Part shown: positions 1 through 8,362 of the stretch, piece after piece
Layout of the letters: each line of letters opens with the position of its first letter
Numbering within the stretch: the stretch's first letter is position 1
Assembly: GCA_964415365.1 (NCBI GenBank)
Contig: CAYPYW010000033.1
Coordinates: 1-23,121, forward strand
Length of the DNA stretch: 23,121 nt
Direction of reading: 5' to 3'
From: Hydromicrobium sp964415365
Lineage (GTDB): Bacteria > Actinomycetota > Humimicrobiia > Humimicrobiales > Humimicrobiaceae
The notes under the pieces: generated by a model
Database searches by the model: none
What the model was told of the DNA's origin: nothing
Seen by the model: the letters and a program-made list of their open reading frames with translations, nothing else
Made by a program: the position numbers and the translations under genes

Positions 1-4
1 ATTA

Positions 5-50
5 ATGAGGCAACGTATTAGCTTTCCTTTAGATTTTTATATGAGGCAAC
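5..50. repeat. Short direct repeat ATGAGGCAAC, two copies
   Basis: The 10-mer ATGAGGCAAC occurs at 5-14 and again at 41-50, 36 bases apart, in the AT-rich stretch left of the tRNA promoter. No ORF is supported here. The spacing is too little evidence to call an array, and the copies could be remnants of a structure that continues left of the window. Confidence 0.35.
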
Positions 51-93
51 AGGTATCTATCCAATATCCTGCAATCACCGATTTACTGAATTC

Positions 94-122
94 TTGATAA
101 TAATCCAGATAAATTGTATTAT
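94..122 (+). promoter_or_regulatory. Sigma-70-type promoter of the tRNA-Leu gene
   Basis: A -35 box TTGATA (94-99) and a -10 box TATTAT (117-122), each 5 of 6 matches to consensus, are separated by exactly 17 bases. The predicted start of transcription falls within a base or two of the tRNA 5' end at 131, so the transcript would have almost no 5' leader. Confidence 0.75.
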
Positions 123-130
123 TTTAGAGC

Positions 131-219
131 GCCGAAGTGGCGGAATTGGCAGACGCGCTGGACTCAAAATCCAGTGGACCGCGAGGTTCATGTCGGTTCG
201 ACCCCGACCTTCGGCACCA
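131..219 (+). tRNA. tRNA-Leu, anticodon CAA
   Basis: The acceptor stem GCCGAAG (131-137) pairs with CTTCGGC (209-215), followed by discriminator A and an encoded CCA tail (217-219). The anticodon stem CTGGA/TCCAG encloses the loop CTCAAAA, giving anticodon CAA, which reads the UUG leucine codon. A long variable arm follows, as expected for a class II tRNA, and the T arm GTCGG-TTCGACC-CCGAC is perfect. It is the only plus-strand gene in the window and converges with pfkA, whose stop codon lies under 40 bases away. Confidence 0.97.
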
Positions 220-256
220 GTGAAAATATAAATATCAGAAAACCATAAAAAATATT

Positions 257-1225
257 TCACAAAGCCAGGATATGCGCCAGTCTGTATAAATCCTCATCTA
301 CGCCCTTTTTTATTTCAAGAATTTCTTCAAACCTGGACGCTTCTATCTTCATACTCCTGATTCCTACCATACAATCGCTCTCACCCTCCAGTAACAGATC
401 TACAGCTTTTCTGCCAAACTCGGCTGCCAGTATTCTATCCATGGCAGATGGAGAACCTCCCCTCTGAATGTGACCTAAAACTGATATCCTTACTTCATGA
501 CCTACCAGCAATTTGATTGAAGAGGCAACATCGCTTGCGCTGGCTGCTCCCTCTGCCACTATTATCAAAGTATGTCTCTTACCCTCTCTGTGATTTTTTA
601 TCTGGCCAGCAATCTTAACCAGATCAACCTCTATCTCAGGAATCAATACATAATCAGCTCCACAAGCAACTCCGGCATTTACTGCAATTAGTCCCGAATC
701 CCTTCCCATAACTTCTATTACAAATATTCTTTCATGAGAAGATGCCGTATCTCTAATTTTGGAAATAAGATCGATTATTACATTAAGAGCTGTATCAAAC
801 CCGATACTGTAATCAGTACCGGCAATATCGTTGTCTATGGTTGCCGGAATACCCACGACCTGAATCCCCTGTTCGTGAAGCTCATGAGCACCCCTGAACG
901 AACCATCTCCACCAACTACGATCAGCCCTTCTATATCGTTTTTTTTCAAATTATTTATAGCCTTTTCCTGACCTTTCCTGCATTTAAATTCTTCTGATCT
1001 TGCAGAATAAAGAAAAGTACCTCCTCTATCAATTATCCCGCCAACTGAATTTAGATCCAGCACCTTAAAATCATTATTGATCAGTCCCTTATAACCTTCA
1101 TAAAATCCGTAGACTTCCAGATTACAATATATCGCATATCTGGTAATTGCTCTTATAACGGCATTCATCCCACTCGCATCTCCGCCACTGGTCAAGAGCG
1201 CAATTCTTCTTTTTTCTCCTACCAT
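257..1225 (-). CDS. pfkA: ATP-dependent 6-phosphofructokinase
   Basis: Phosphorylates fructose 6-phosphate to fructose 1,6-bisphosphate in glycolysis, in the cytoplasm. The protein has 322 residues, the usual length of bacterial PfkA. Visible motifs in order are the N-terminal nucleotide loop LTSGGDASGMN, GGDGS (Gly after GGD, the ATP-type rather than the PPi-type signature), the catalytic TIDNDIAGTD loop, EVMGRDSG, and the sugar-phosphate motif GHIQRGGSP. I chose the ATG at 1225: AAAGGAG sits 5 bases upstream, whereas the in-frame GTG at 1231 would leave no spacer. The ribosome binding site abuts the hisIE stop, with about 10 bases between the two coding regions, so pfkA is probably the last gene of the his transcript. 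No clear terminator follows before the convergent tRNA. Confidence 0.97.
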   Translation of the reverse strand: MVGEKRRIALLTSGGDASGMNAVIRAITRYAIYCNLEVYGFYEGYKGLINNDFKVLDLNSVGGIIDRGGTFLYSARSEEFKCRKGQEKAINNLKKNDIEGLIVVGGDGSFRGAHELHEQGIQVVGIPATIDNDIAGTDYSIGFDTALNVIIDLISKIRDTASSHERIFVIEVMGRDSGLIAVNAGVACGADYVLIPEIEVDLVKIAGQIKNHREGKRHTLIIVAEGAASASDVASSIKLLVGHEVRISVLGHIQRGGSPSAMDRILAAEFGRKAVDLLLEGESDCMVGIRSMKIEASRFEEILEIKKGVDEDLYRLAHILAL

Positions 1226-1235
1226 AATCACTCCT

Positions 1236-1892
1236 TTATTTCCTTCTGTTTTTTAACTCTCCGAACACTTCCTCAATGGTAATCTTCTTCTCAACCATCA
1301 AGACCATTAAATGGTAGATCAAATCGGCTATCTCGTAAACTGTATCCCGTTTTTTCTGATGTTTTGAAGATAGAACAACCTCCATACTCTCTTCCCCAAA
1401 TTTCTTTATTATTTCATCAAGTCCTTTTTTATGCAGAGAATAAGTATAGGAGTCAGAAGTTTTATTTTTTATTCTGTTTTCAATAACACTGTACAGTTCA
1501 TCCAGTATACTTTGATTTAAGTCCTCTTTGTAATATTTCTCAAAATCTAAATCATTCTCAATGTTCTTCAGATTCCTGTAAAAACAACTTCTTCTTCCGG
1601 TATGACAGGCATTTCCCACCTGATCTACACTAACAAGTAAAGTATCCCCATAACAATCATATTTTATATTCTTTATTCTCTGTATATTCCCCGATGTCTC
1701 GCCTTTATTCCACAGCTTCTTCCTTGTCCTGCTCCAGAACCAGGTTGTACCTGTTTCCAAACTTTTAGCCAGAGATTCTTTGCTCATATACGCCATCATA
1801 AGAACTTCACCTGTCTTATAATCCTGTATAATAGCCGGTACTAAACCAATATTCTTATTTCCCTTTCCATTGATTCCTTTATTCTTTTTCAT
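1236..1892 (-). CDS. hisIE: Bifunctional phosphoribosyl-AMP cyclohydrolase / phosphoribosyl-ATP pyrophosphatase
   Basis: Carries out the second and third steps of histidine synthesis: pyrophosphate removal from PR-ATP and ring opening of PR-AMP. The 218-residue protein is a fusion. The N-terminal HisI part (about residues 15-110) shows SRTRKKLWNKGETSGN and the zinc-site segment GNACHTGRRSCF. The C-terminal HisE part (about 115-212) shows the acidic helix motif EESMEV and EIADLIYHLMV of the MazG-like fold. One oddity: the usual metal-binding DCDxD of HisI reads DCYGD, so the middle Asp is Tyr. ATG start, with AAAGGA about 10 bases upstream. It follows hisF by 38 bases and ends just before pfkA. 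Confidence 0.96.
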   Translation of the reverse strand: MKKNKGINGKGNKNIGLVPAIIQDYKTGEVLMMAYMSKESLAKSLETGTTWFWSRTRKKLWNKGETSGNIQRIKNIKYDCYGDTLLVSVDQVGNACHTGRRSCFYRNLKNIENDLDFEKYYKEDLNQSILDELYSVIENRIKNKTSDSYTYSLHKKGLDEIIKKFGEESMEVVLSSKHQKKRDTVYEIADLIYHLMVLMVEKKITIEEVFGELKNRRK

Positions 1893-1930
1893 AGTCTTCT
1901 AATCCTTTAATCCCTGTAATATTATCTTCG

Positions 1931-2689
1931 TTACATTCTTATATTTATTCCTTCAGATTTTAGATACTGCTTGGCTTCCCTTATTGTATTCTGGCCATAA
2001 TGAAAAATAGATGCTACCAGAACTGCATCAGCATCAGCATATTTTATTACATCTCTTAAATGTTCCAGTTTTCCAGCCCCACCCGAAGCTATGACTGGAA
2101 TATTTACGACAGAAGTCACAGCACCAGTAAGTTCAATATCATAACCATCCTTTGTCCCATCCTTATCCATGCTTGTAAGTAATATCTCACCGGCACCCAG
2201 ACTTTCCACCTTTTTTGCCCAATCCACTGCATCCACACCAGTAGGAATCCTCCCTCCATTTACATATACTTCCCATAAATTTTTATGTTTATACTTTGCA
2301 TCAATGGCAACTACTATACACTGACTTCCAAAAATCTTTGAGGCCCTACTTATCAGGGAAGGATTTTTAACTGCAGATGTATTAATAGAAATTTTATCTG
2401 CACCCTTTCTTAATATCTCACGTATATGCTCTACTTTGCTTATACCTCCGCCTATGGTGTACGGTATAAATACCTTTTCAGCAACCTTGCTTGCAAGATC
2501 AACTACTGTCCTTCTTCTTTCATGAGAAGCTGTTATATCTAAAAACACCACTTCATCGGCACCTTCCCTATCATAAAAAGCTGCCAGTTCCACCGGATCA
2601 CCTGCATCTTTTATGTCCACAAAATGTATTCCTTTTACAACCCTTCCCTTGTCTACATCCAGACAGGGAATTATTCTTTTGGTTATCAC
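1931..2689 (-). CDS. hisF: Imidazole glycerol phosphate synthase, cyclase subunit HisF
   Basis: The synthase half of the HisHF complex. It uses ammonia channelled from HisH to turn PRFAR into imidazole glycerol phosphate and AICAR. The 252-residue (beta/alpha)8 barrel starts with the family signature KRIIPCLDVDKGRVVKG, carrying the catalytic Asp in CLDV, and has the second catalytic Asp in VVAIDAK. Phosphate-binding loops TIGGGI and ASGGAG are present. The start codon is GTG (2687-2689); it lies 4 bases after the hisA stop, only a weak AAGAAA precedes it, and translation is probably coupled to hisA. The N-terminus matches the family exactly, so the GTG start is well supported. Confidence 0.97.
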   Translation of the reverse strand: MITKRIIPCLDVDKGRVVKGIHFVDIKDAGDPVELAAFYDREGADEVVFLDITASHERRRTVVDLASKVAEKVFIPYTIGGGISKVEHIREILRKGADKISINTSAVKNPSLISRASKIFGSQCIVVAIDAKYKHKNLWEVYVNGGRIPTGVDAVDWAKKVESLGAGEILLTSMDKDGTKDGYDIELTGAVTSVVNIPVIASGGAGKLEHLRDVIKYADADAVLVASIFHYGQNTIREAKQYLKSEGINIRM

Positions 2690-2693
2690 TTTC

Positions 2694-3425
2694 TTAAGAC
2701 CCGACCTCTATTGCTTTTCTTAAATCAATTCTAGCTTTTTCCTCATATAAAGCTTTCCCGATTATTACTCCTATGATCCCCATACTTTCAATTTTCTTTA
2801 GACTAATTATATCCTCCAGCCTACCGATCCCGCCAGCAATTATAAATCTCATCCCGGAACTTTCCAAAATCCTCTTAAGAAATTTTATGTTGACGCCTTC
2901 AAGTGTTCCATCCCTTGATATATCGGTAATAATTACCTCTTTTGCACCTGACTGTTTCACTTTTTTTATTAATTCGAATATACTGATTTCTGATTCTTTA
3001 CGCCAGCCATTTTTAAAAACCATCCCATTCCTACCATAATCAAGGCTCGCAATAATCCCATCTTTATAATCCGAAATACTGCCCTTGAGGAAATCCATAT
3101 CTTCTATAGCTCTGGTTCCCAGTATAACTCTATCTACACCTTCCTTCAGAGCCTCTTTGATTGCTTCAGAAGTCCTGATTCCCCCGCCATACTGTATTTT
3201 TATATTTATCTTTTGCTTTATCCCAAATACAATCCTCAGATTCTCCGGCTTACCGCTCCTGGCACCATCCAGATCAATTATGTGTAGCCATTCAGCTCCT
3301 TCTCTTTTCCATTTTTCAGCCACTTCAACCGGGTTATCAAAATATTTTTTTTGAGTGCTAAACCTGCCCCTGGTCAACCTTACACAGGTACCGTTAATTA
3401 AATCTATTGCCGGTATTATAGTCAT
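2694..3425 (-). CDS. hisA: ProFAR isomerase HisA
   Basis: Phosphoribosylformimino-5-aminoimidazole carboxamide ribotide isomerase, an Amadori rearrangement in histidine synthesis. The (beta/alpha)8 barrel of 243 residues shows the N-terminal IIPAIDLINGTCVRLTRG with its catalytic Asp, YGGGIRT, the second catalytic Asp in ITDISRDGT, and the phosphate loop AGGIGRLED. The ATG at 3425 is preferred over an upstream in-frame start because the protein then begins at the conserved MTIIPAIDL and has GAGG just upstream. That ATG shares one base with the hisH stop (TAATG), indicating translational coupling. Confidence 0.97.
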   Translation of the reverse strand: MTIIPAIDLINGTCVRLTRGRFSTQKKYFDNPVEVAEKWKREGAEWLHIIDLDGARSGKPENLRIVFGIKQKINIKIQYGGGIRTSEAIKEALKEGVDRVILGTRAIEDMDFLKGSISDYKDGIIASLDYGRNGMVFKNGWRKESEISIFELIKKVKQSGAKEVIITDISRDGTLEGVNIKFLKRILESSGMRFIIAGGIGRLEDIISLKKIESMGIIGVIIGKALYEEKARIDLRKAIEVGS

Positions 3426-4042
3426 TAACCTCTTTCCTTTACCATATTCCAAAAATTCTCCAGAAGTTTCAAGCCGGTGCTGCTACTCTTTTCCGGATGG
3501 AATTGGAACCCATAAATATTTTCATATTCTATGCCTGCTACTATTTCGATACCGTAGTCTGTGGTACTGTTTACAATATTTTTATTTTCCGGTATAACAT
3601 GATAGGAGTGAACAAAATAAAAATTCTCTCCGTCTTTTATTCTGGAAAATATTTTACTATCTTCTTTCCTTATCTTTAATTGATTCCATCCCATATGAGG
3701 CACCTTGACTACTGATGGAATTCTATCAACAGAGCCTTTTAATATACCCAGTCCCCTATTTTTACCATTTTCCAGACTGTATTCAAAAAGCAGTTGCATG
3801 CCTATACATATCCCTAAAAAGATTTTTTTCTTTACATTTTCTTTTAAGATCTCAACCATATTCAATTTTTCAAGGTTCCTGTAGGCGTCCTTATACGCAC
3901 CAACACCGGGCAGCACTATTGCCCTGGCATTATTTATATCCTTTGTGCTGCTGGTTACCCTGACATCAACACCAATCTTCTTAAAAGCATTTTCTACACT
4001 GCTGATGTTACCCATATTATAATTTATAATTGTAATATACAT
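3425..4042 (-). CDS. hisH: Imidazole glycerol phosphate synthase, glutaminase subunit HisH
   Basis: Class I glutamine amidotransferase that supplies ammonia to HisF. The 205-residue protein starts ITIINYNMGNISSV, close to the family opening, with the oxyanion segment LPGVGAYKD, the nucleophile Cys79 in GICIGMQLL, and the His-Glu pair of the triad in FQFHPEKS near the C-terminus. Two in-frame ATGs are possible: 4054 (four extra residues) and 4042. I took 4042 because it fits the family N-terminus, but neither has a convincing Shine-Dalgarno sequence. The roughly 80 bases between hisB and hisH are AT-rich and hold no feature I can support. Confidence 0.95.
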   Translation of the reverse strand: MYITIINYNMGNISSVENAFKKIGVDVRVTSSTKDINNARAIVLPGVGAYKDAYRNLEKLNMVEILKENVKKKIFLGICIGMQLLFEYSLENGKNRGLGILKGSVDRIPSVVKVPHMGWNQLKIRKEDSKIFSRIKDGENFYFVHSYHVIPENKNIVNSTTDYGIEIVAGIEYENIYGFQFHPEKSSSTGLKLLENFWNMVKERG

Positions 4043-4125
4043 AGCTAAACCCATTACATTATAATTTAATAACTTATTTCTTGATTTATAGTAAACACTG
4101 TCCCGCCAAAGCCAACACCTTGAAC

Positions 4126-4725
4126 TTATATTATACCCTTGGTTGAAGGTATTGAGCCGGCTTCCACTCTTCTGCTTGCATCGTATAGCACAATACCAAA
4201 AGCTTTGAATACGGCTTCTATAATGTGGTGAGAATTCAATCCGGTATTCTTATTTATATGAAGATTAATGAAACCATTGCTAACCAGAGCCCTGAAAAAA
4301 TCTTCAATTATTATAGTCTCCATCCCATTAATTTTTTCATGCTCCATATCAACACTATACCTCAGGTAGGCTCTTCCTCCTATATCAATCGATACAGACA
4401 CTTCCGCTTCATCCATTGGTAATAAAATATATCCGAACCTTTTAATTCCACCTTTATCTTTCAGACATTCAAAAATAGCCCTGCCCAAACAAATACCAAT
4501 ATCCTCCACCAGATGATGACTATCTACTCCTAAATCACCGGAAGCCCTAATTTTCATATTAAAATTACCATGTCTGGTAAAACTTTCCAGCATATGATCG
4601 AAAAAAGGGATAGAAGTATCTATATCCGCCATCCCGCTTCCATCCAGATCAAATTCAAGTTTTACATCAGTCTCTTTAGTCTTTCTGATTATTTTTGCTT
4701 TCCTTTTAATTTTTTCTTTCTTCAT
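4126..4725 (-). CDS. hisB: Imidazoleglycerol-phosphate dehydratase
   Basis: Dehydrates imidazole glycerol phosphate to imidazole-acetol phosphate. This is the stand-alone dehydratase (199 residues) without the N-terminal histidinol-phosphatase domain found fused in enterobacteria. The Mn-binding signatures FFDHMLESFTRHG, DSHHLVEDIGICLG and NSHHIIEAVFKAFG are all present, and the C-terminus ends with the typical PSTKG. The start ATG overlaps the hisG stop by four bases (ATGA), so translation is likely coupled. The gene also has a very lysine-rich N-terminus (KKEKIKRKAKIIRKTKE) before the conserved ET motif. Confidence 0.97.
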   Translation of the reverse strand: MKKEKIKRKAKIIRKTKETDVKLEFDLDGSGMADIDTSIPFFDHMLESFTRHGNFNMKIRASGDLGVDSHHLVEDIGICLGRAIFECLKDKGGIKRFGYILLPMDEAEVSVSIDIGGRAYLRYSVDMEHEKINGMETIIIEDFFRALVSNGFINLHINKNTGLNSHHIIEAVFKAFGIVLYDASRRVEAGSIPSTKGII

Positions 4726-5369
4726 TTTATTACACTTTTAATGTTATTTATAAAATTACTTATTAAATCGTACTTAACTCTGTAGCTGGTAATATTTGCA
4801 ATCAGCCTTGTAGTTGAAACAGCAATCTCTCCCATTTCCACCAAATTATTTTCCTCTAGCGTTCTACCAGTAGAAGTTATATCCAGTATTTCATCCGCGA
4901 TTCCTAAAACGGGGGCAAGTTCCACTGAACCGTGTAATTTTATTATTTCCGCCTGTATGCCCTTCTGATCAAAATATTTTTTAGCAATATTCGGGTAACT
5001 GGTGGCAACTTTTATTGAACCAAAATGCCCGTAATGCTTCTTTACTTCCTCCACGCAACCTTTTAATGTAGCTAAAATTATTCTGCATCTTCCATTCTTT
5101 AAATCCAGCAGTTCATATACGTTACTTTCCTTTTCCATTAAGGCATCCTTACCTGAAAAGCCTATATCACAGGCGCCATGTTCAACATACACCGGAACAT
5201 CCATTGGACGTGAAATAACATATTGTATTGAGTCATCTCCGGAATATATAGAAAGCTTTCTATTTTCTTTTACCAGGGACTCTACGTTATAACCTGCTTC
5301 CTTCAGCATATTTACGCACTGGTCAAATAAATATCCTTTCGGAACAGCAACTTTAATTTCTCTTTCCAT
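4722..5369 (-). CDS. hisG: ATP phosphoribosyltransferase, short form (HisG_S)
   Basis: Condenses ATP and PRPP to phosphoribosyl-ATP, the first and controlled step of histidine synthesis. At 215 residues it lacks the C-terminal regulatory domain of long HisG and should need HisZ, encoded immediately upstream. Motifs seen: VAVPKG at the N-terminus, RPMDVPVYVEHGACDIGFSG, ASYPN-like ATSYPNIAKKYF, and the PRPP loop DEILDITSTGRTLEENNL. The ATG at 5369 lies inside the end of hisZ (17-base overlap). An ATGA overlap joins it to hisB. Confidence 0.97.
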   Translation of the reverse strand: MEREIKVAVPKGYLFDQCVNMLKEAGYNVESLVKENRKLSIYSGDDSIQYVISRPMDVPVYVEHGACDIGFSGKDALMEKESNVYELLDLKNGRCRIILATLKGCVEEVKKHYGHFGSIKVATSYPNIAKKYFDQKGIQAEIIKLHGSVELAPVLGIADEILDITSTGRTLEENNLVEMGEIAVSTTRLIANITSYRVKYDLISNFINNIKSVIK

Positions 5370-6633
5370 TCTCTATCTCTTTTATGAATTCGTTTATCTC
5401 TTCCATTCTCTTTATATTTTTGTTGAGATCATTTATCTCTACATCTTTAAGGTTTGGTTCAACCTCAACAAGTAAATCACAATCCTTCTCCCTTGCAAAA
5501 CTTTCTATGCCATGTATTTCCTCAAAAGATAATTCTACAATAATACCATTATCCCGCAATTTGTCGGCTATTCTCATTAATTCTACATTATTTCTGCTAT
5601 CCCTGCTTTTAAGCAAAATTTTTAAACTCTTCTCCAAATCCACTTTTTCTATAGCCTTATGAGTCAAATCAATATCCAGAGCAAATCCAGTAGCAGGTGT
5701 GTCCATTCCGAATTTTTTTATCAACCCGTCATATCTCCCACCACTGCCCATAATACCAGTTATACTCGAACAGTAAACCTCAAACAAAAGACCTGTATAA
5801 TAATCAAAATCTCTTATAATACTGAAATCAATTACCAAAAAATCTCTGTAATTAAAATTATCTAAAATATCATATATTTCTCTGAGATAATTAAAACTTT
5901 TAATTACTTTTTGCTCCTTTATCCCGGAAATTAAAGCAGATATTTTCTCAATGTCGCTCTCCGGTTGAATCAATTTTACGAAAATCTCTGTTTTATCCTT
6001 ATCCCTTTTGCTTAGAAAATTCTCTAAAATCACAAAATCCTTTGCCGCAACTTTCTTTTTAATATATTCCCTGTCCTTCAGATTAAGACCAAACCAATCG
6101 CATAACCCTTCAATGAACTCAATATGCCCCAACCCTATCTTATAATTGTGTAAATTCAGCTTGCTTAAAATGTTTATTAATATAACCAGAATTTCCATAT
6201 CTGACATTATGGCATTTGACGAACCAATAAACTCCAAACCAGCCTGATTATAAACTCTTCCCATGCCTTTCTGGATATCGGATTGCCTGAAGGAATCTGC
6301 AAAATAACAGAACCTTACCGGCAGCTGACTCTTTTTAATTCTCATTCCTGTAAGCCTTGCTATAGGTATGGTCATATCAGTTCTAAGCGATACAGGACTT
6401 CCATCAACATCAAAAAAGTTAATTAGCTTGTCTTTCCAATTTTTACCAACCCCTATTGAAATATTTTTTGTATATTCAATCACTGGTGTATTGACTTCGC
6501 CATAACCCCATAACCTAAACTCTCTGCCAATTATTTTCTTTATGTTATTCCTCTCTCTTGTTTCAAGAGGAAATATATCTCTTAATCCAAACGGTAATTT
6601 AACAACCTGATTATCTTTTTTACTTTCAAACAT
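5353..6633 (-). CDS. hisZ: ATP phosphoribosyltransferase regulatory subunit HisZ
   Basis: Histidyl-tRNA-synthetase-like paralogue that forms the active complex with short HisG and senses histidine. It begins LPFGLRDIFPLETRERNNI and has the class II core with RLWGYGEVNTPVIEY, SLRTDMTIPIARL, PVRFCYFADSFR and motif 3 GSGGRYDGLIKKFG. The SLRTDMTIPIAR segment differs from the LRPEGT of true HisRS, and linkage to hisG confirms HisZ. At 426 residues it keeps a C-terminal anticodon-binding-like region (about 325-426). Strong GAGG 5 bases upstream of the ATG. The 81 bases upstream contain no promoter I would defend, so it may be read from the dnaE transcript. Confidence 0.94.
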   Translation of the reverse strand: MFESKKDNQVVKLPFGLRDIFPLETRERNNIKKIIGREFRLWGYGEVNTPVIEYTKNISIGVGKNWKDKLINFFDVDGSPVSLRTDMTIPIARLTGMRIKKSQLPVRFCYFADSFRQSDIQKGMGRVYNQAGLEFIGSSNAIMSDMEILVILINILSKLNLHNYKIGLGHIEFIEGLCDWFGLNLKDREYIKKKVAAKDFVILENFLSKRDKDKTEIFVKLIQPESDIEKISALISGIKEQKVIKSFNYLREIYDILDNFNYRDFLVIDFSIIRDFDYYTGLLFEVYCSSITGIMGSGGRYDGLIKKFGMDTPATGFALDIDLTHKAIEKVDLEKSLKILLKSRDSRNNVELMRIADKLRDNGIIVELSFEEIHGIESFAREKDCDLLVEVEPNLKDVEINDLNKNIKRMEEINEFIKEIENGKRN

Positions 6634-6714
6634 ATTTTCCTCAAGCTCCCCGGCCTGCTATATACAAAGTAAGTATTTTATCATACTACAATATTTTAAA
6701 AAAAGGTTTAATTC

Positions 6715-8352
6715 TCAAAAATCTTCTGATATTCTATCAAGTCTGTCTTTTTCCGAAACAGGTTTACAATCTTCATCAACAGCAACATTTTTACCATCCA
6801 CAAACATAGTTCTAATTGTACCATTTGCTGCTTTTACTCCACATAAGTGCGGAGCATCCAGTATTCCTATTTTTATAGCCCTTGAAATTATAGCAGGAGA
6901 TATTAGTGGATCTTCGCATTTCTTATCTTTGTTCAGCGCTTTTATCCTATCTATAATCAGCTTTGCATCTGCAACCAATTCAGCCTTTCTGTTCCTCACC
7001 TTTTCATCCAATTTCATGTCAGGACAACCATATAGATAATTCTCTATAACTCTTTTTGTAATTTTTACACTTTCTATGATATCTTCAGGTTTGGCAGCAT
7101 GATCCGCCTCACAATATGCAACAACATGTACAACATCCGGTTCCAACTGCATCTGAAGCAGGGTTGAAGAAGCAAGCTGACCCTTGCCTTTACCAAAATC
7201 AGCAGGGTAACTATATAATCCTGACCTGGTTTGCCTGATCGTCATAAAATTATTATCGTGGAGAGATTCTACCAATTCCACTTTGGCTAACATTTTCGCT
7301 AAATCCATTGTAAATGAAGTTTCAGGAGGAGTATTAAACATATATTGTGAAATATAAACTTTTACTCCCATCATTTTGGCATTATAAGCAGCAATATAAG
7401 AAGCTGCTACCGCAATAGAATCAGGAGAATAACGAAGGCTCCAGTGATGAGACTCGTTAACTTCCACCGGAATATTTCTATCAGCATGCCATTTCATCAC
7501 TGACTGATTTTCCGCTATTGACTCTTCTAATTTCCTTCCACTCCTATTGTCAAGTTCGTTATACCAGCAAAGAGGAACAGCGCACCATGCATTATTAATA
7601 TTGTCCAGAAGAACCTTTGCCATTTTAATAATATCATTCGTACCACTGTAGCACCGCAGCAACGGATAATTACCTGTTCTGGACGCAAGATAAAGACTCC
7701 TAAAGTCCTCTTCACTTCTTAGAGGAACTCCTCCTGCACCGTTTTGTTTCACATCCATTTTCCCAGGATGAAAAAAGAATTCCTGGGTATTCTGATCAGG
7801 ACCGATAGATATTACATCCAGCAGTCCACTAAGTGAAATCTTTTTTATTCCTTCCAGTGTCTCGTCCAGAGTTGGCCTTCCGAAATGATGCCGGATTACA
7901 GGGAAGGGTTTACTGTACCTAATCCTCTCTAAAATACTTTGGGGGGGAATTTCGCTACAAGTCTCTGTTTTTTCTTTACTCAAGTAACTCTCAATTTCTT
8001 CAATGCTTTCTTCACCGGTAAAAATAACATTAAAGATATTCAGTTTCCTTGCGACTTCAGCTACCGGTTTTGTACCTCCTAGTATAAATTCCATTTTCGC
8101 TTCCGGTAATTTTTCTATTATTTTTTCCTTCAATTCTTTAAATACAGGAAAGGCACTTTCCGGTGAAAGACGGTAACTTATAGCCACTATATCAGGATTA
8201 TATTTTTCTATACCTTTTTTTAATTTGTCAATTGTACAAGCAGAACCTAAAAACATAGTATTGTAACCATATCTGCTTGACAGATTTAAAAAATTTAAAA
8301 CACCTGCTACATGTACACAGCTACCAATACAGGCACCCAGTATCTTTCTCAT
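6715..8352 (-). CDS. B12-binding domain fused to glutamate-mutase-E-like TIM barrel, substrate unknown
   Basis: A 545-residue protein with two recognisable parts. Residues 1-130 look like a cobalamin-binding domain of the GlmS type: IGSCVHVAGVLNF near the N-terminus gives the lower-ligand His14 in an xxHxxG context, with ISYRLS and LGGT further on. The Asp of the canonical DxHxxG is Cys12 here. Residues about 150-480 resemble the methylaspartate (glutamate) mutase E-subunit barrel in layout: FGRPTLDETLEGI, GGVPLRSEEDF, CWYNELDNRSGRKLEESI, and VNESHHWSLRYSPDSIAVAASYIAAYNAKMMGV. The C-terminus is a further roughly 65 residues. It follows the opine-dehydrogenase-like gene by 10 bases, so the two are likely co-transcribed. 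The reaction is not known to me; a carbon-skeleton rearrangement of an amino acid is an inference from fold and neighbour. Confidence 0.75.
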   Translation of the reverse strand: MRKILGACIGSCVHVAGVLNFLNLSSRYGYNTMFLGSACTIDKLKKGIEKYNPDIVAISYRLSPESAFPVFKELKEKIIEKLPEAKMEFILGGTKPVAEVARKLNIFNVIFTGEESIEEIESYLSKEKTETCSEIPPQSILERIRYSKPFPVIRHHFGRPTLDETLEGIKKISLSGLLDVISIGPDQNTQEFFFHPGKMDVKQNGAGGVPLRSEEDFRSLYLASRTGNYPLLRCYSGTNDIIKMAKVLLDNINNAWCAVPLCWYNELDNRSGRKLEESIAENQSVMKWHADRNIPVEVNESHHWSLRYSPDSIAVAASYIAAYNAKMMGVKVYISQYMFNTPPETSFTMDLAKMLAKVELVESLHDNNFMTIRQTRSGLYSYPADFGKGKGQLASSTLLQMQLEPDVVHVVAYCEADHAAKPEDIIESVKITKRVIENYLYGCPDMKLDEKVRNRKAELVADAKLIIDRIKALNKDKKCEDPLISPAIISRAIKIGILDAPHLCGVKAANGTIRTMFVDGKNVAVDEDCKPVSEKDRLDRISEDF

Positions 8353-8362
8353 AACCTTATAA

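Noticed and set aside
75..260. Minus-strand ORF of 61 codons over the tRNA
   Set aside because: It is the antisense reading of the tRNA-Leu gene; such translations are a known artefact and there is no ribosome binding site.
220..260. GTGAAAATAT ... ATATTTCAC near-inverted repeat between tRNA and pfkA
   Set aside because: Arms differ by one base, are nearly all A/T, and contain the pfkA stop codon; no T run follows on either strand, so a terminator is not supported.
5353..6633. Histidyl-tRNA synthetase (hisS) reading of the gene before hisG
   Set aside because: It has SLRTDMTIPIAR in place of LRPEGT, lacks typical HisRS motifs and overlaps short hisG, so HisZ is the right call.
6634..6714. 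AGTAT-GATAAA-ATACT small inverted repeat upstream of hisZ
   Set aside because: Five A/T-rich base pairs with no T run; no attenuator or T-box features such as a run of His codons are seen before hisZ.
7527..7715. 62-codon minus-strand ORF inside the B12 gene
   Set aside because: Out-of-frame shadow of the larger, clearly coding frame.
6715..8352. Methionine synthase (MetH) or methyltransferase corrinoid protein
   Set aside because: The B12 domain is N-terminal and followed by a mutase-E-like barrel; no helical cap, homocysteine or methyltetrahydrofolate domain is seen.
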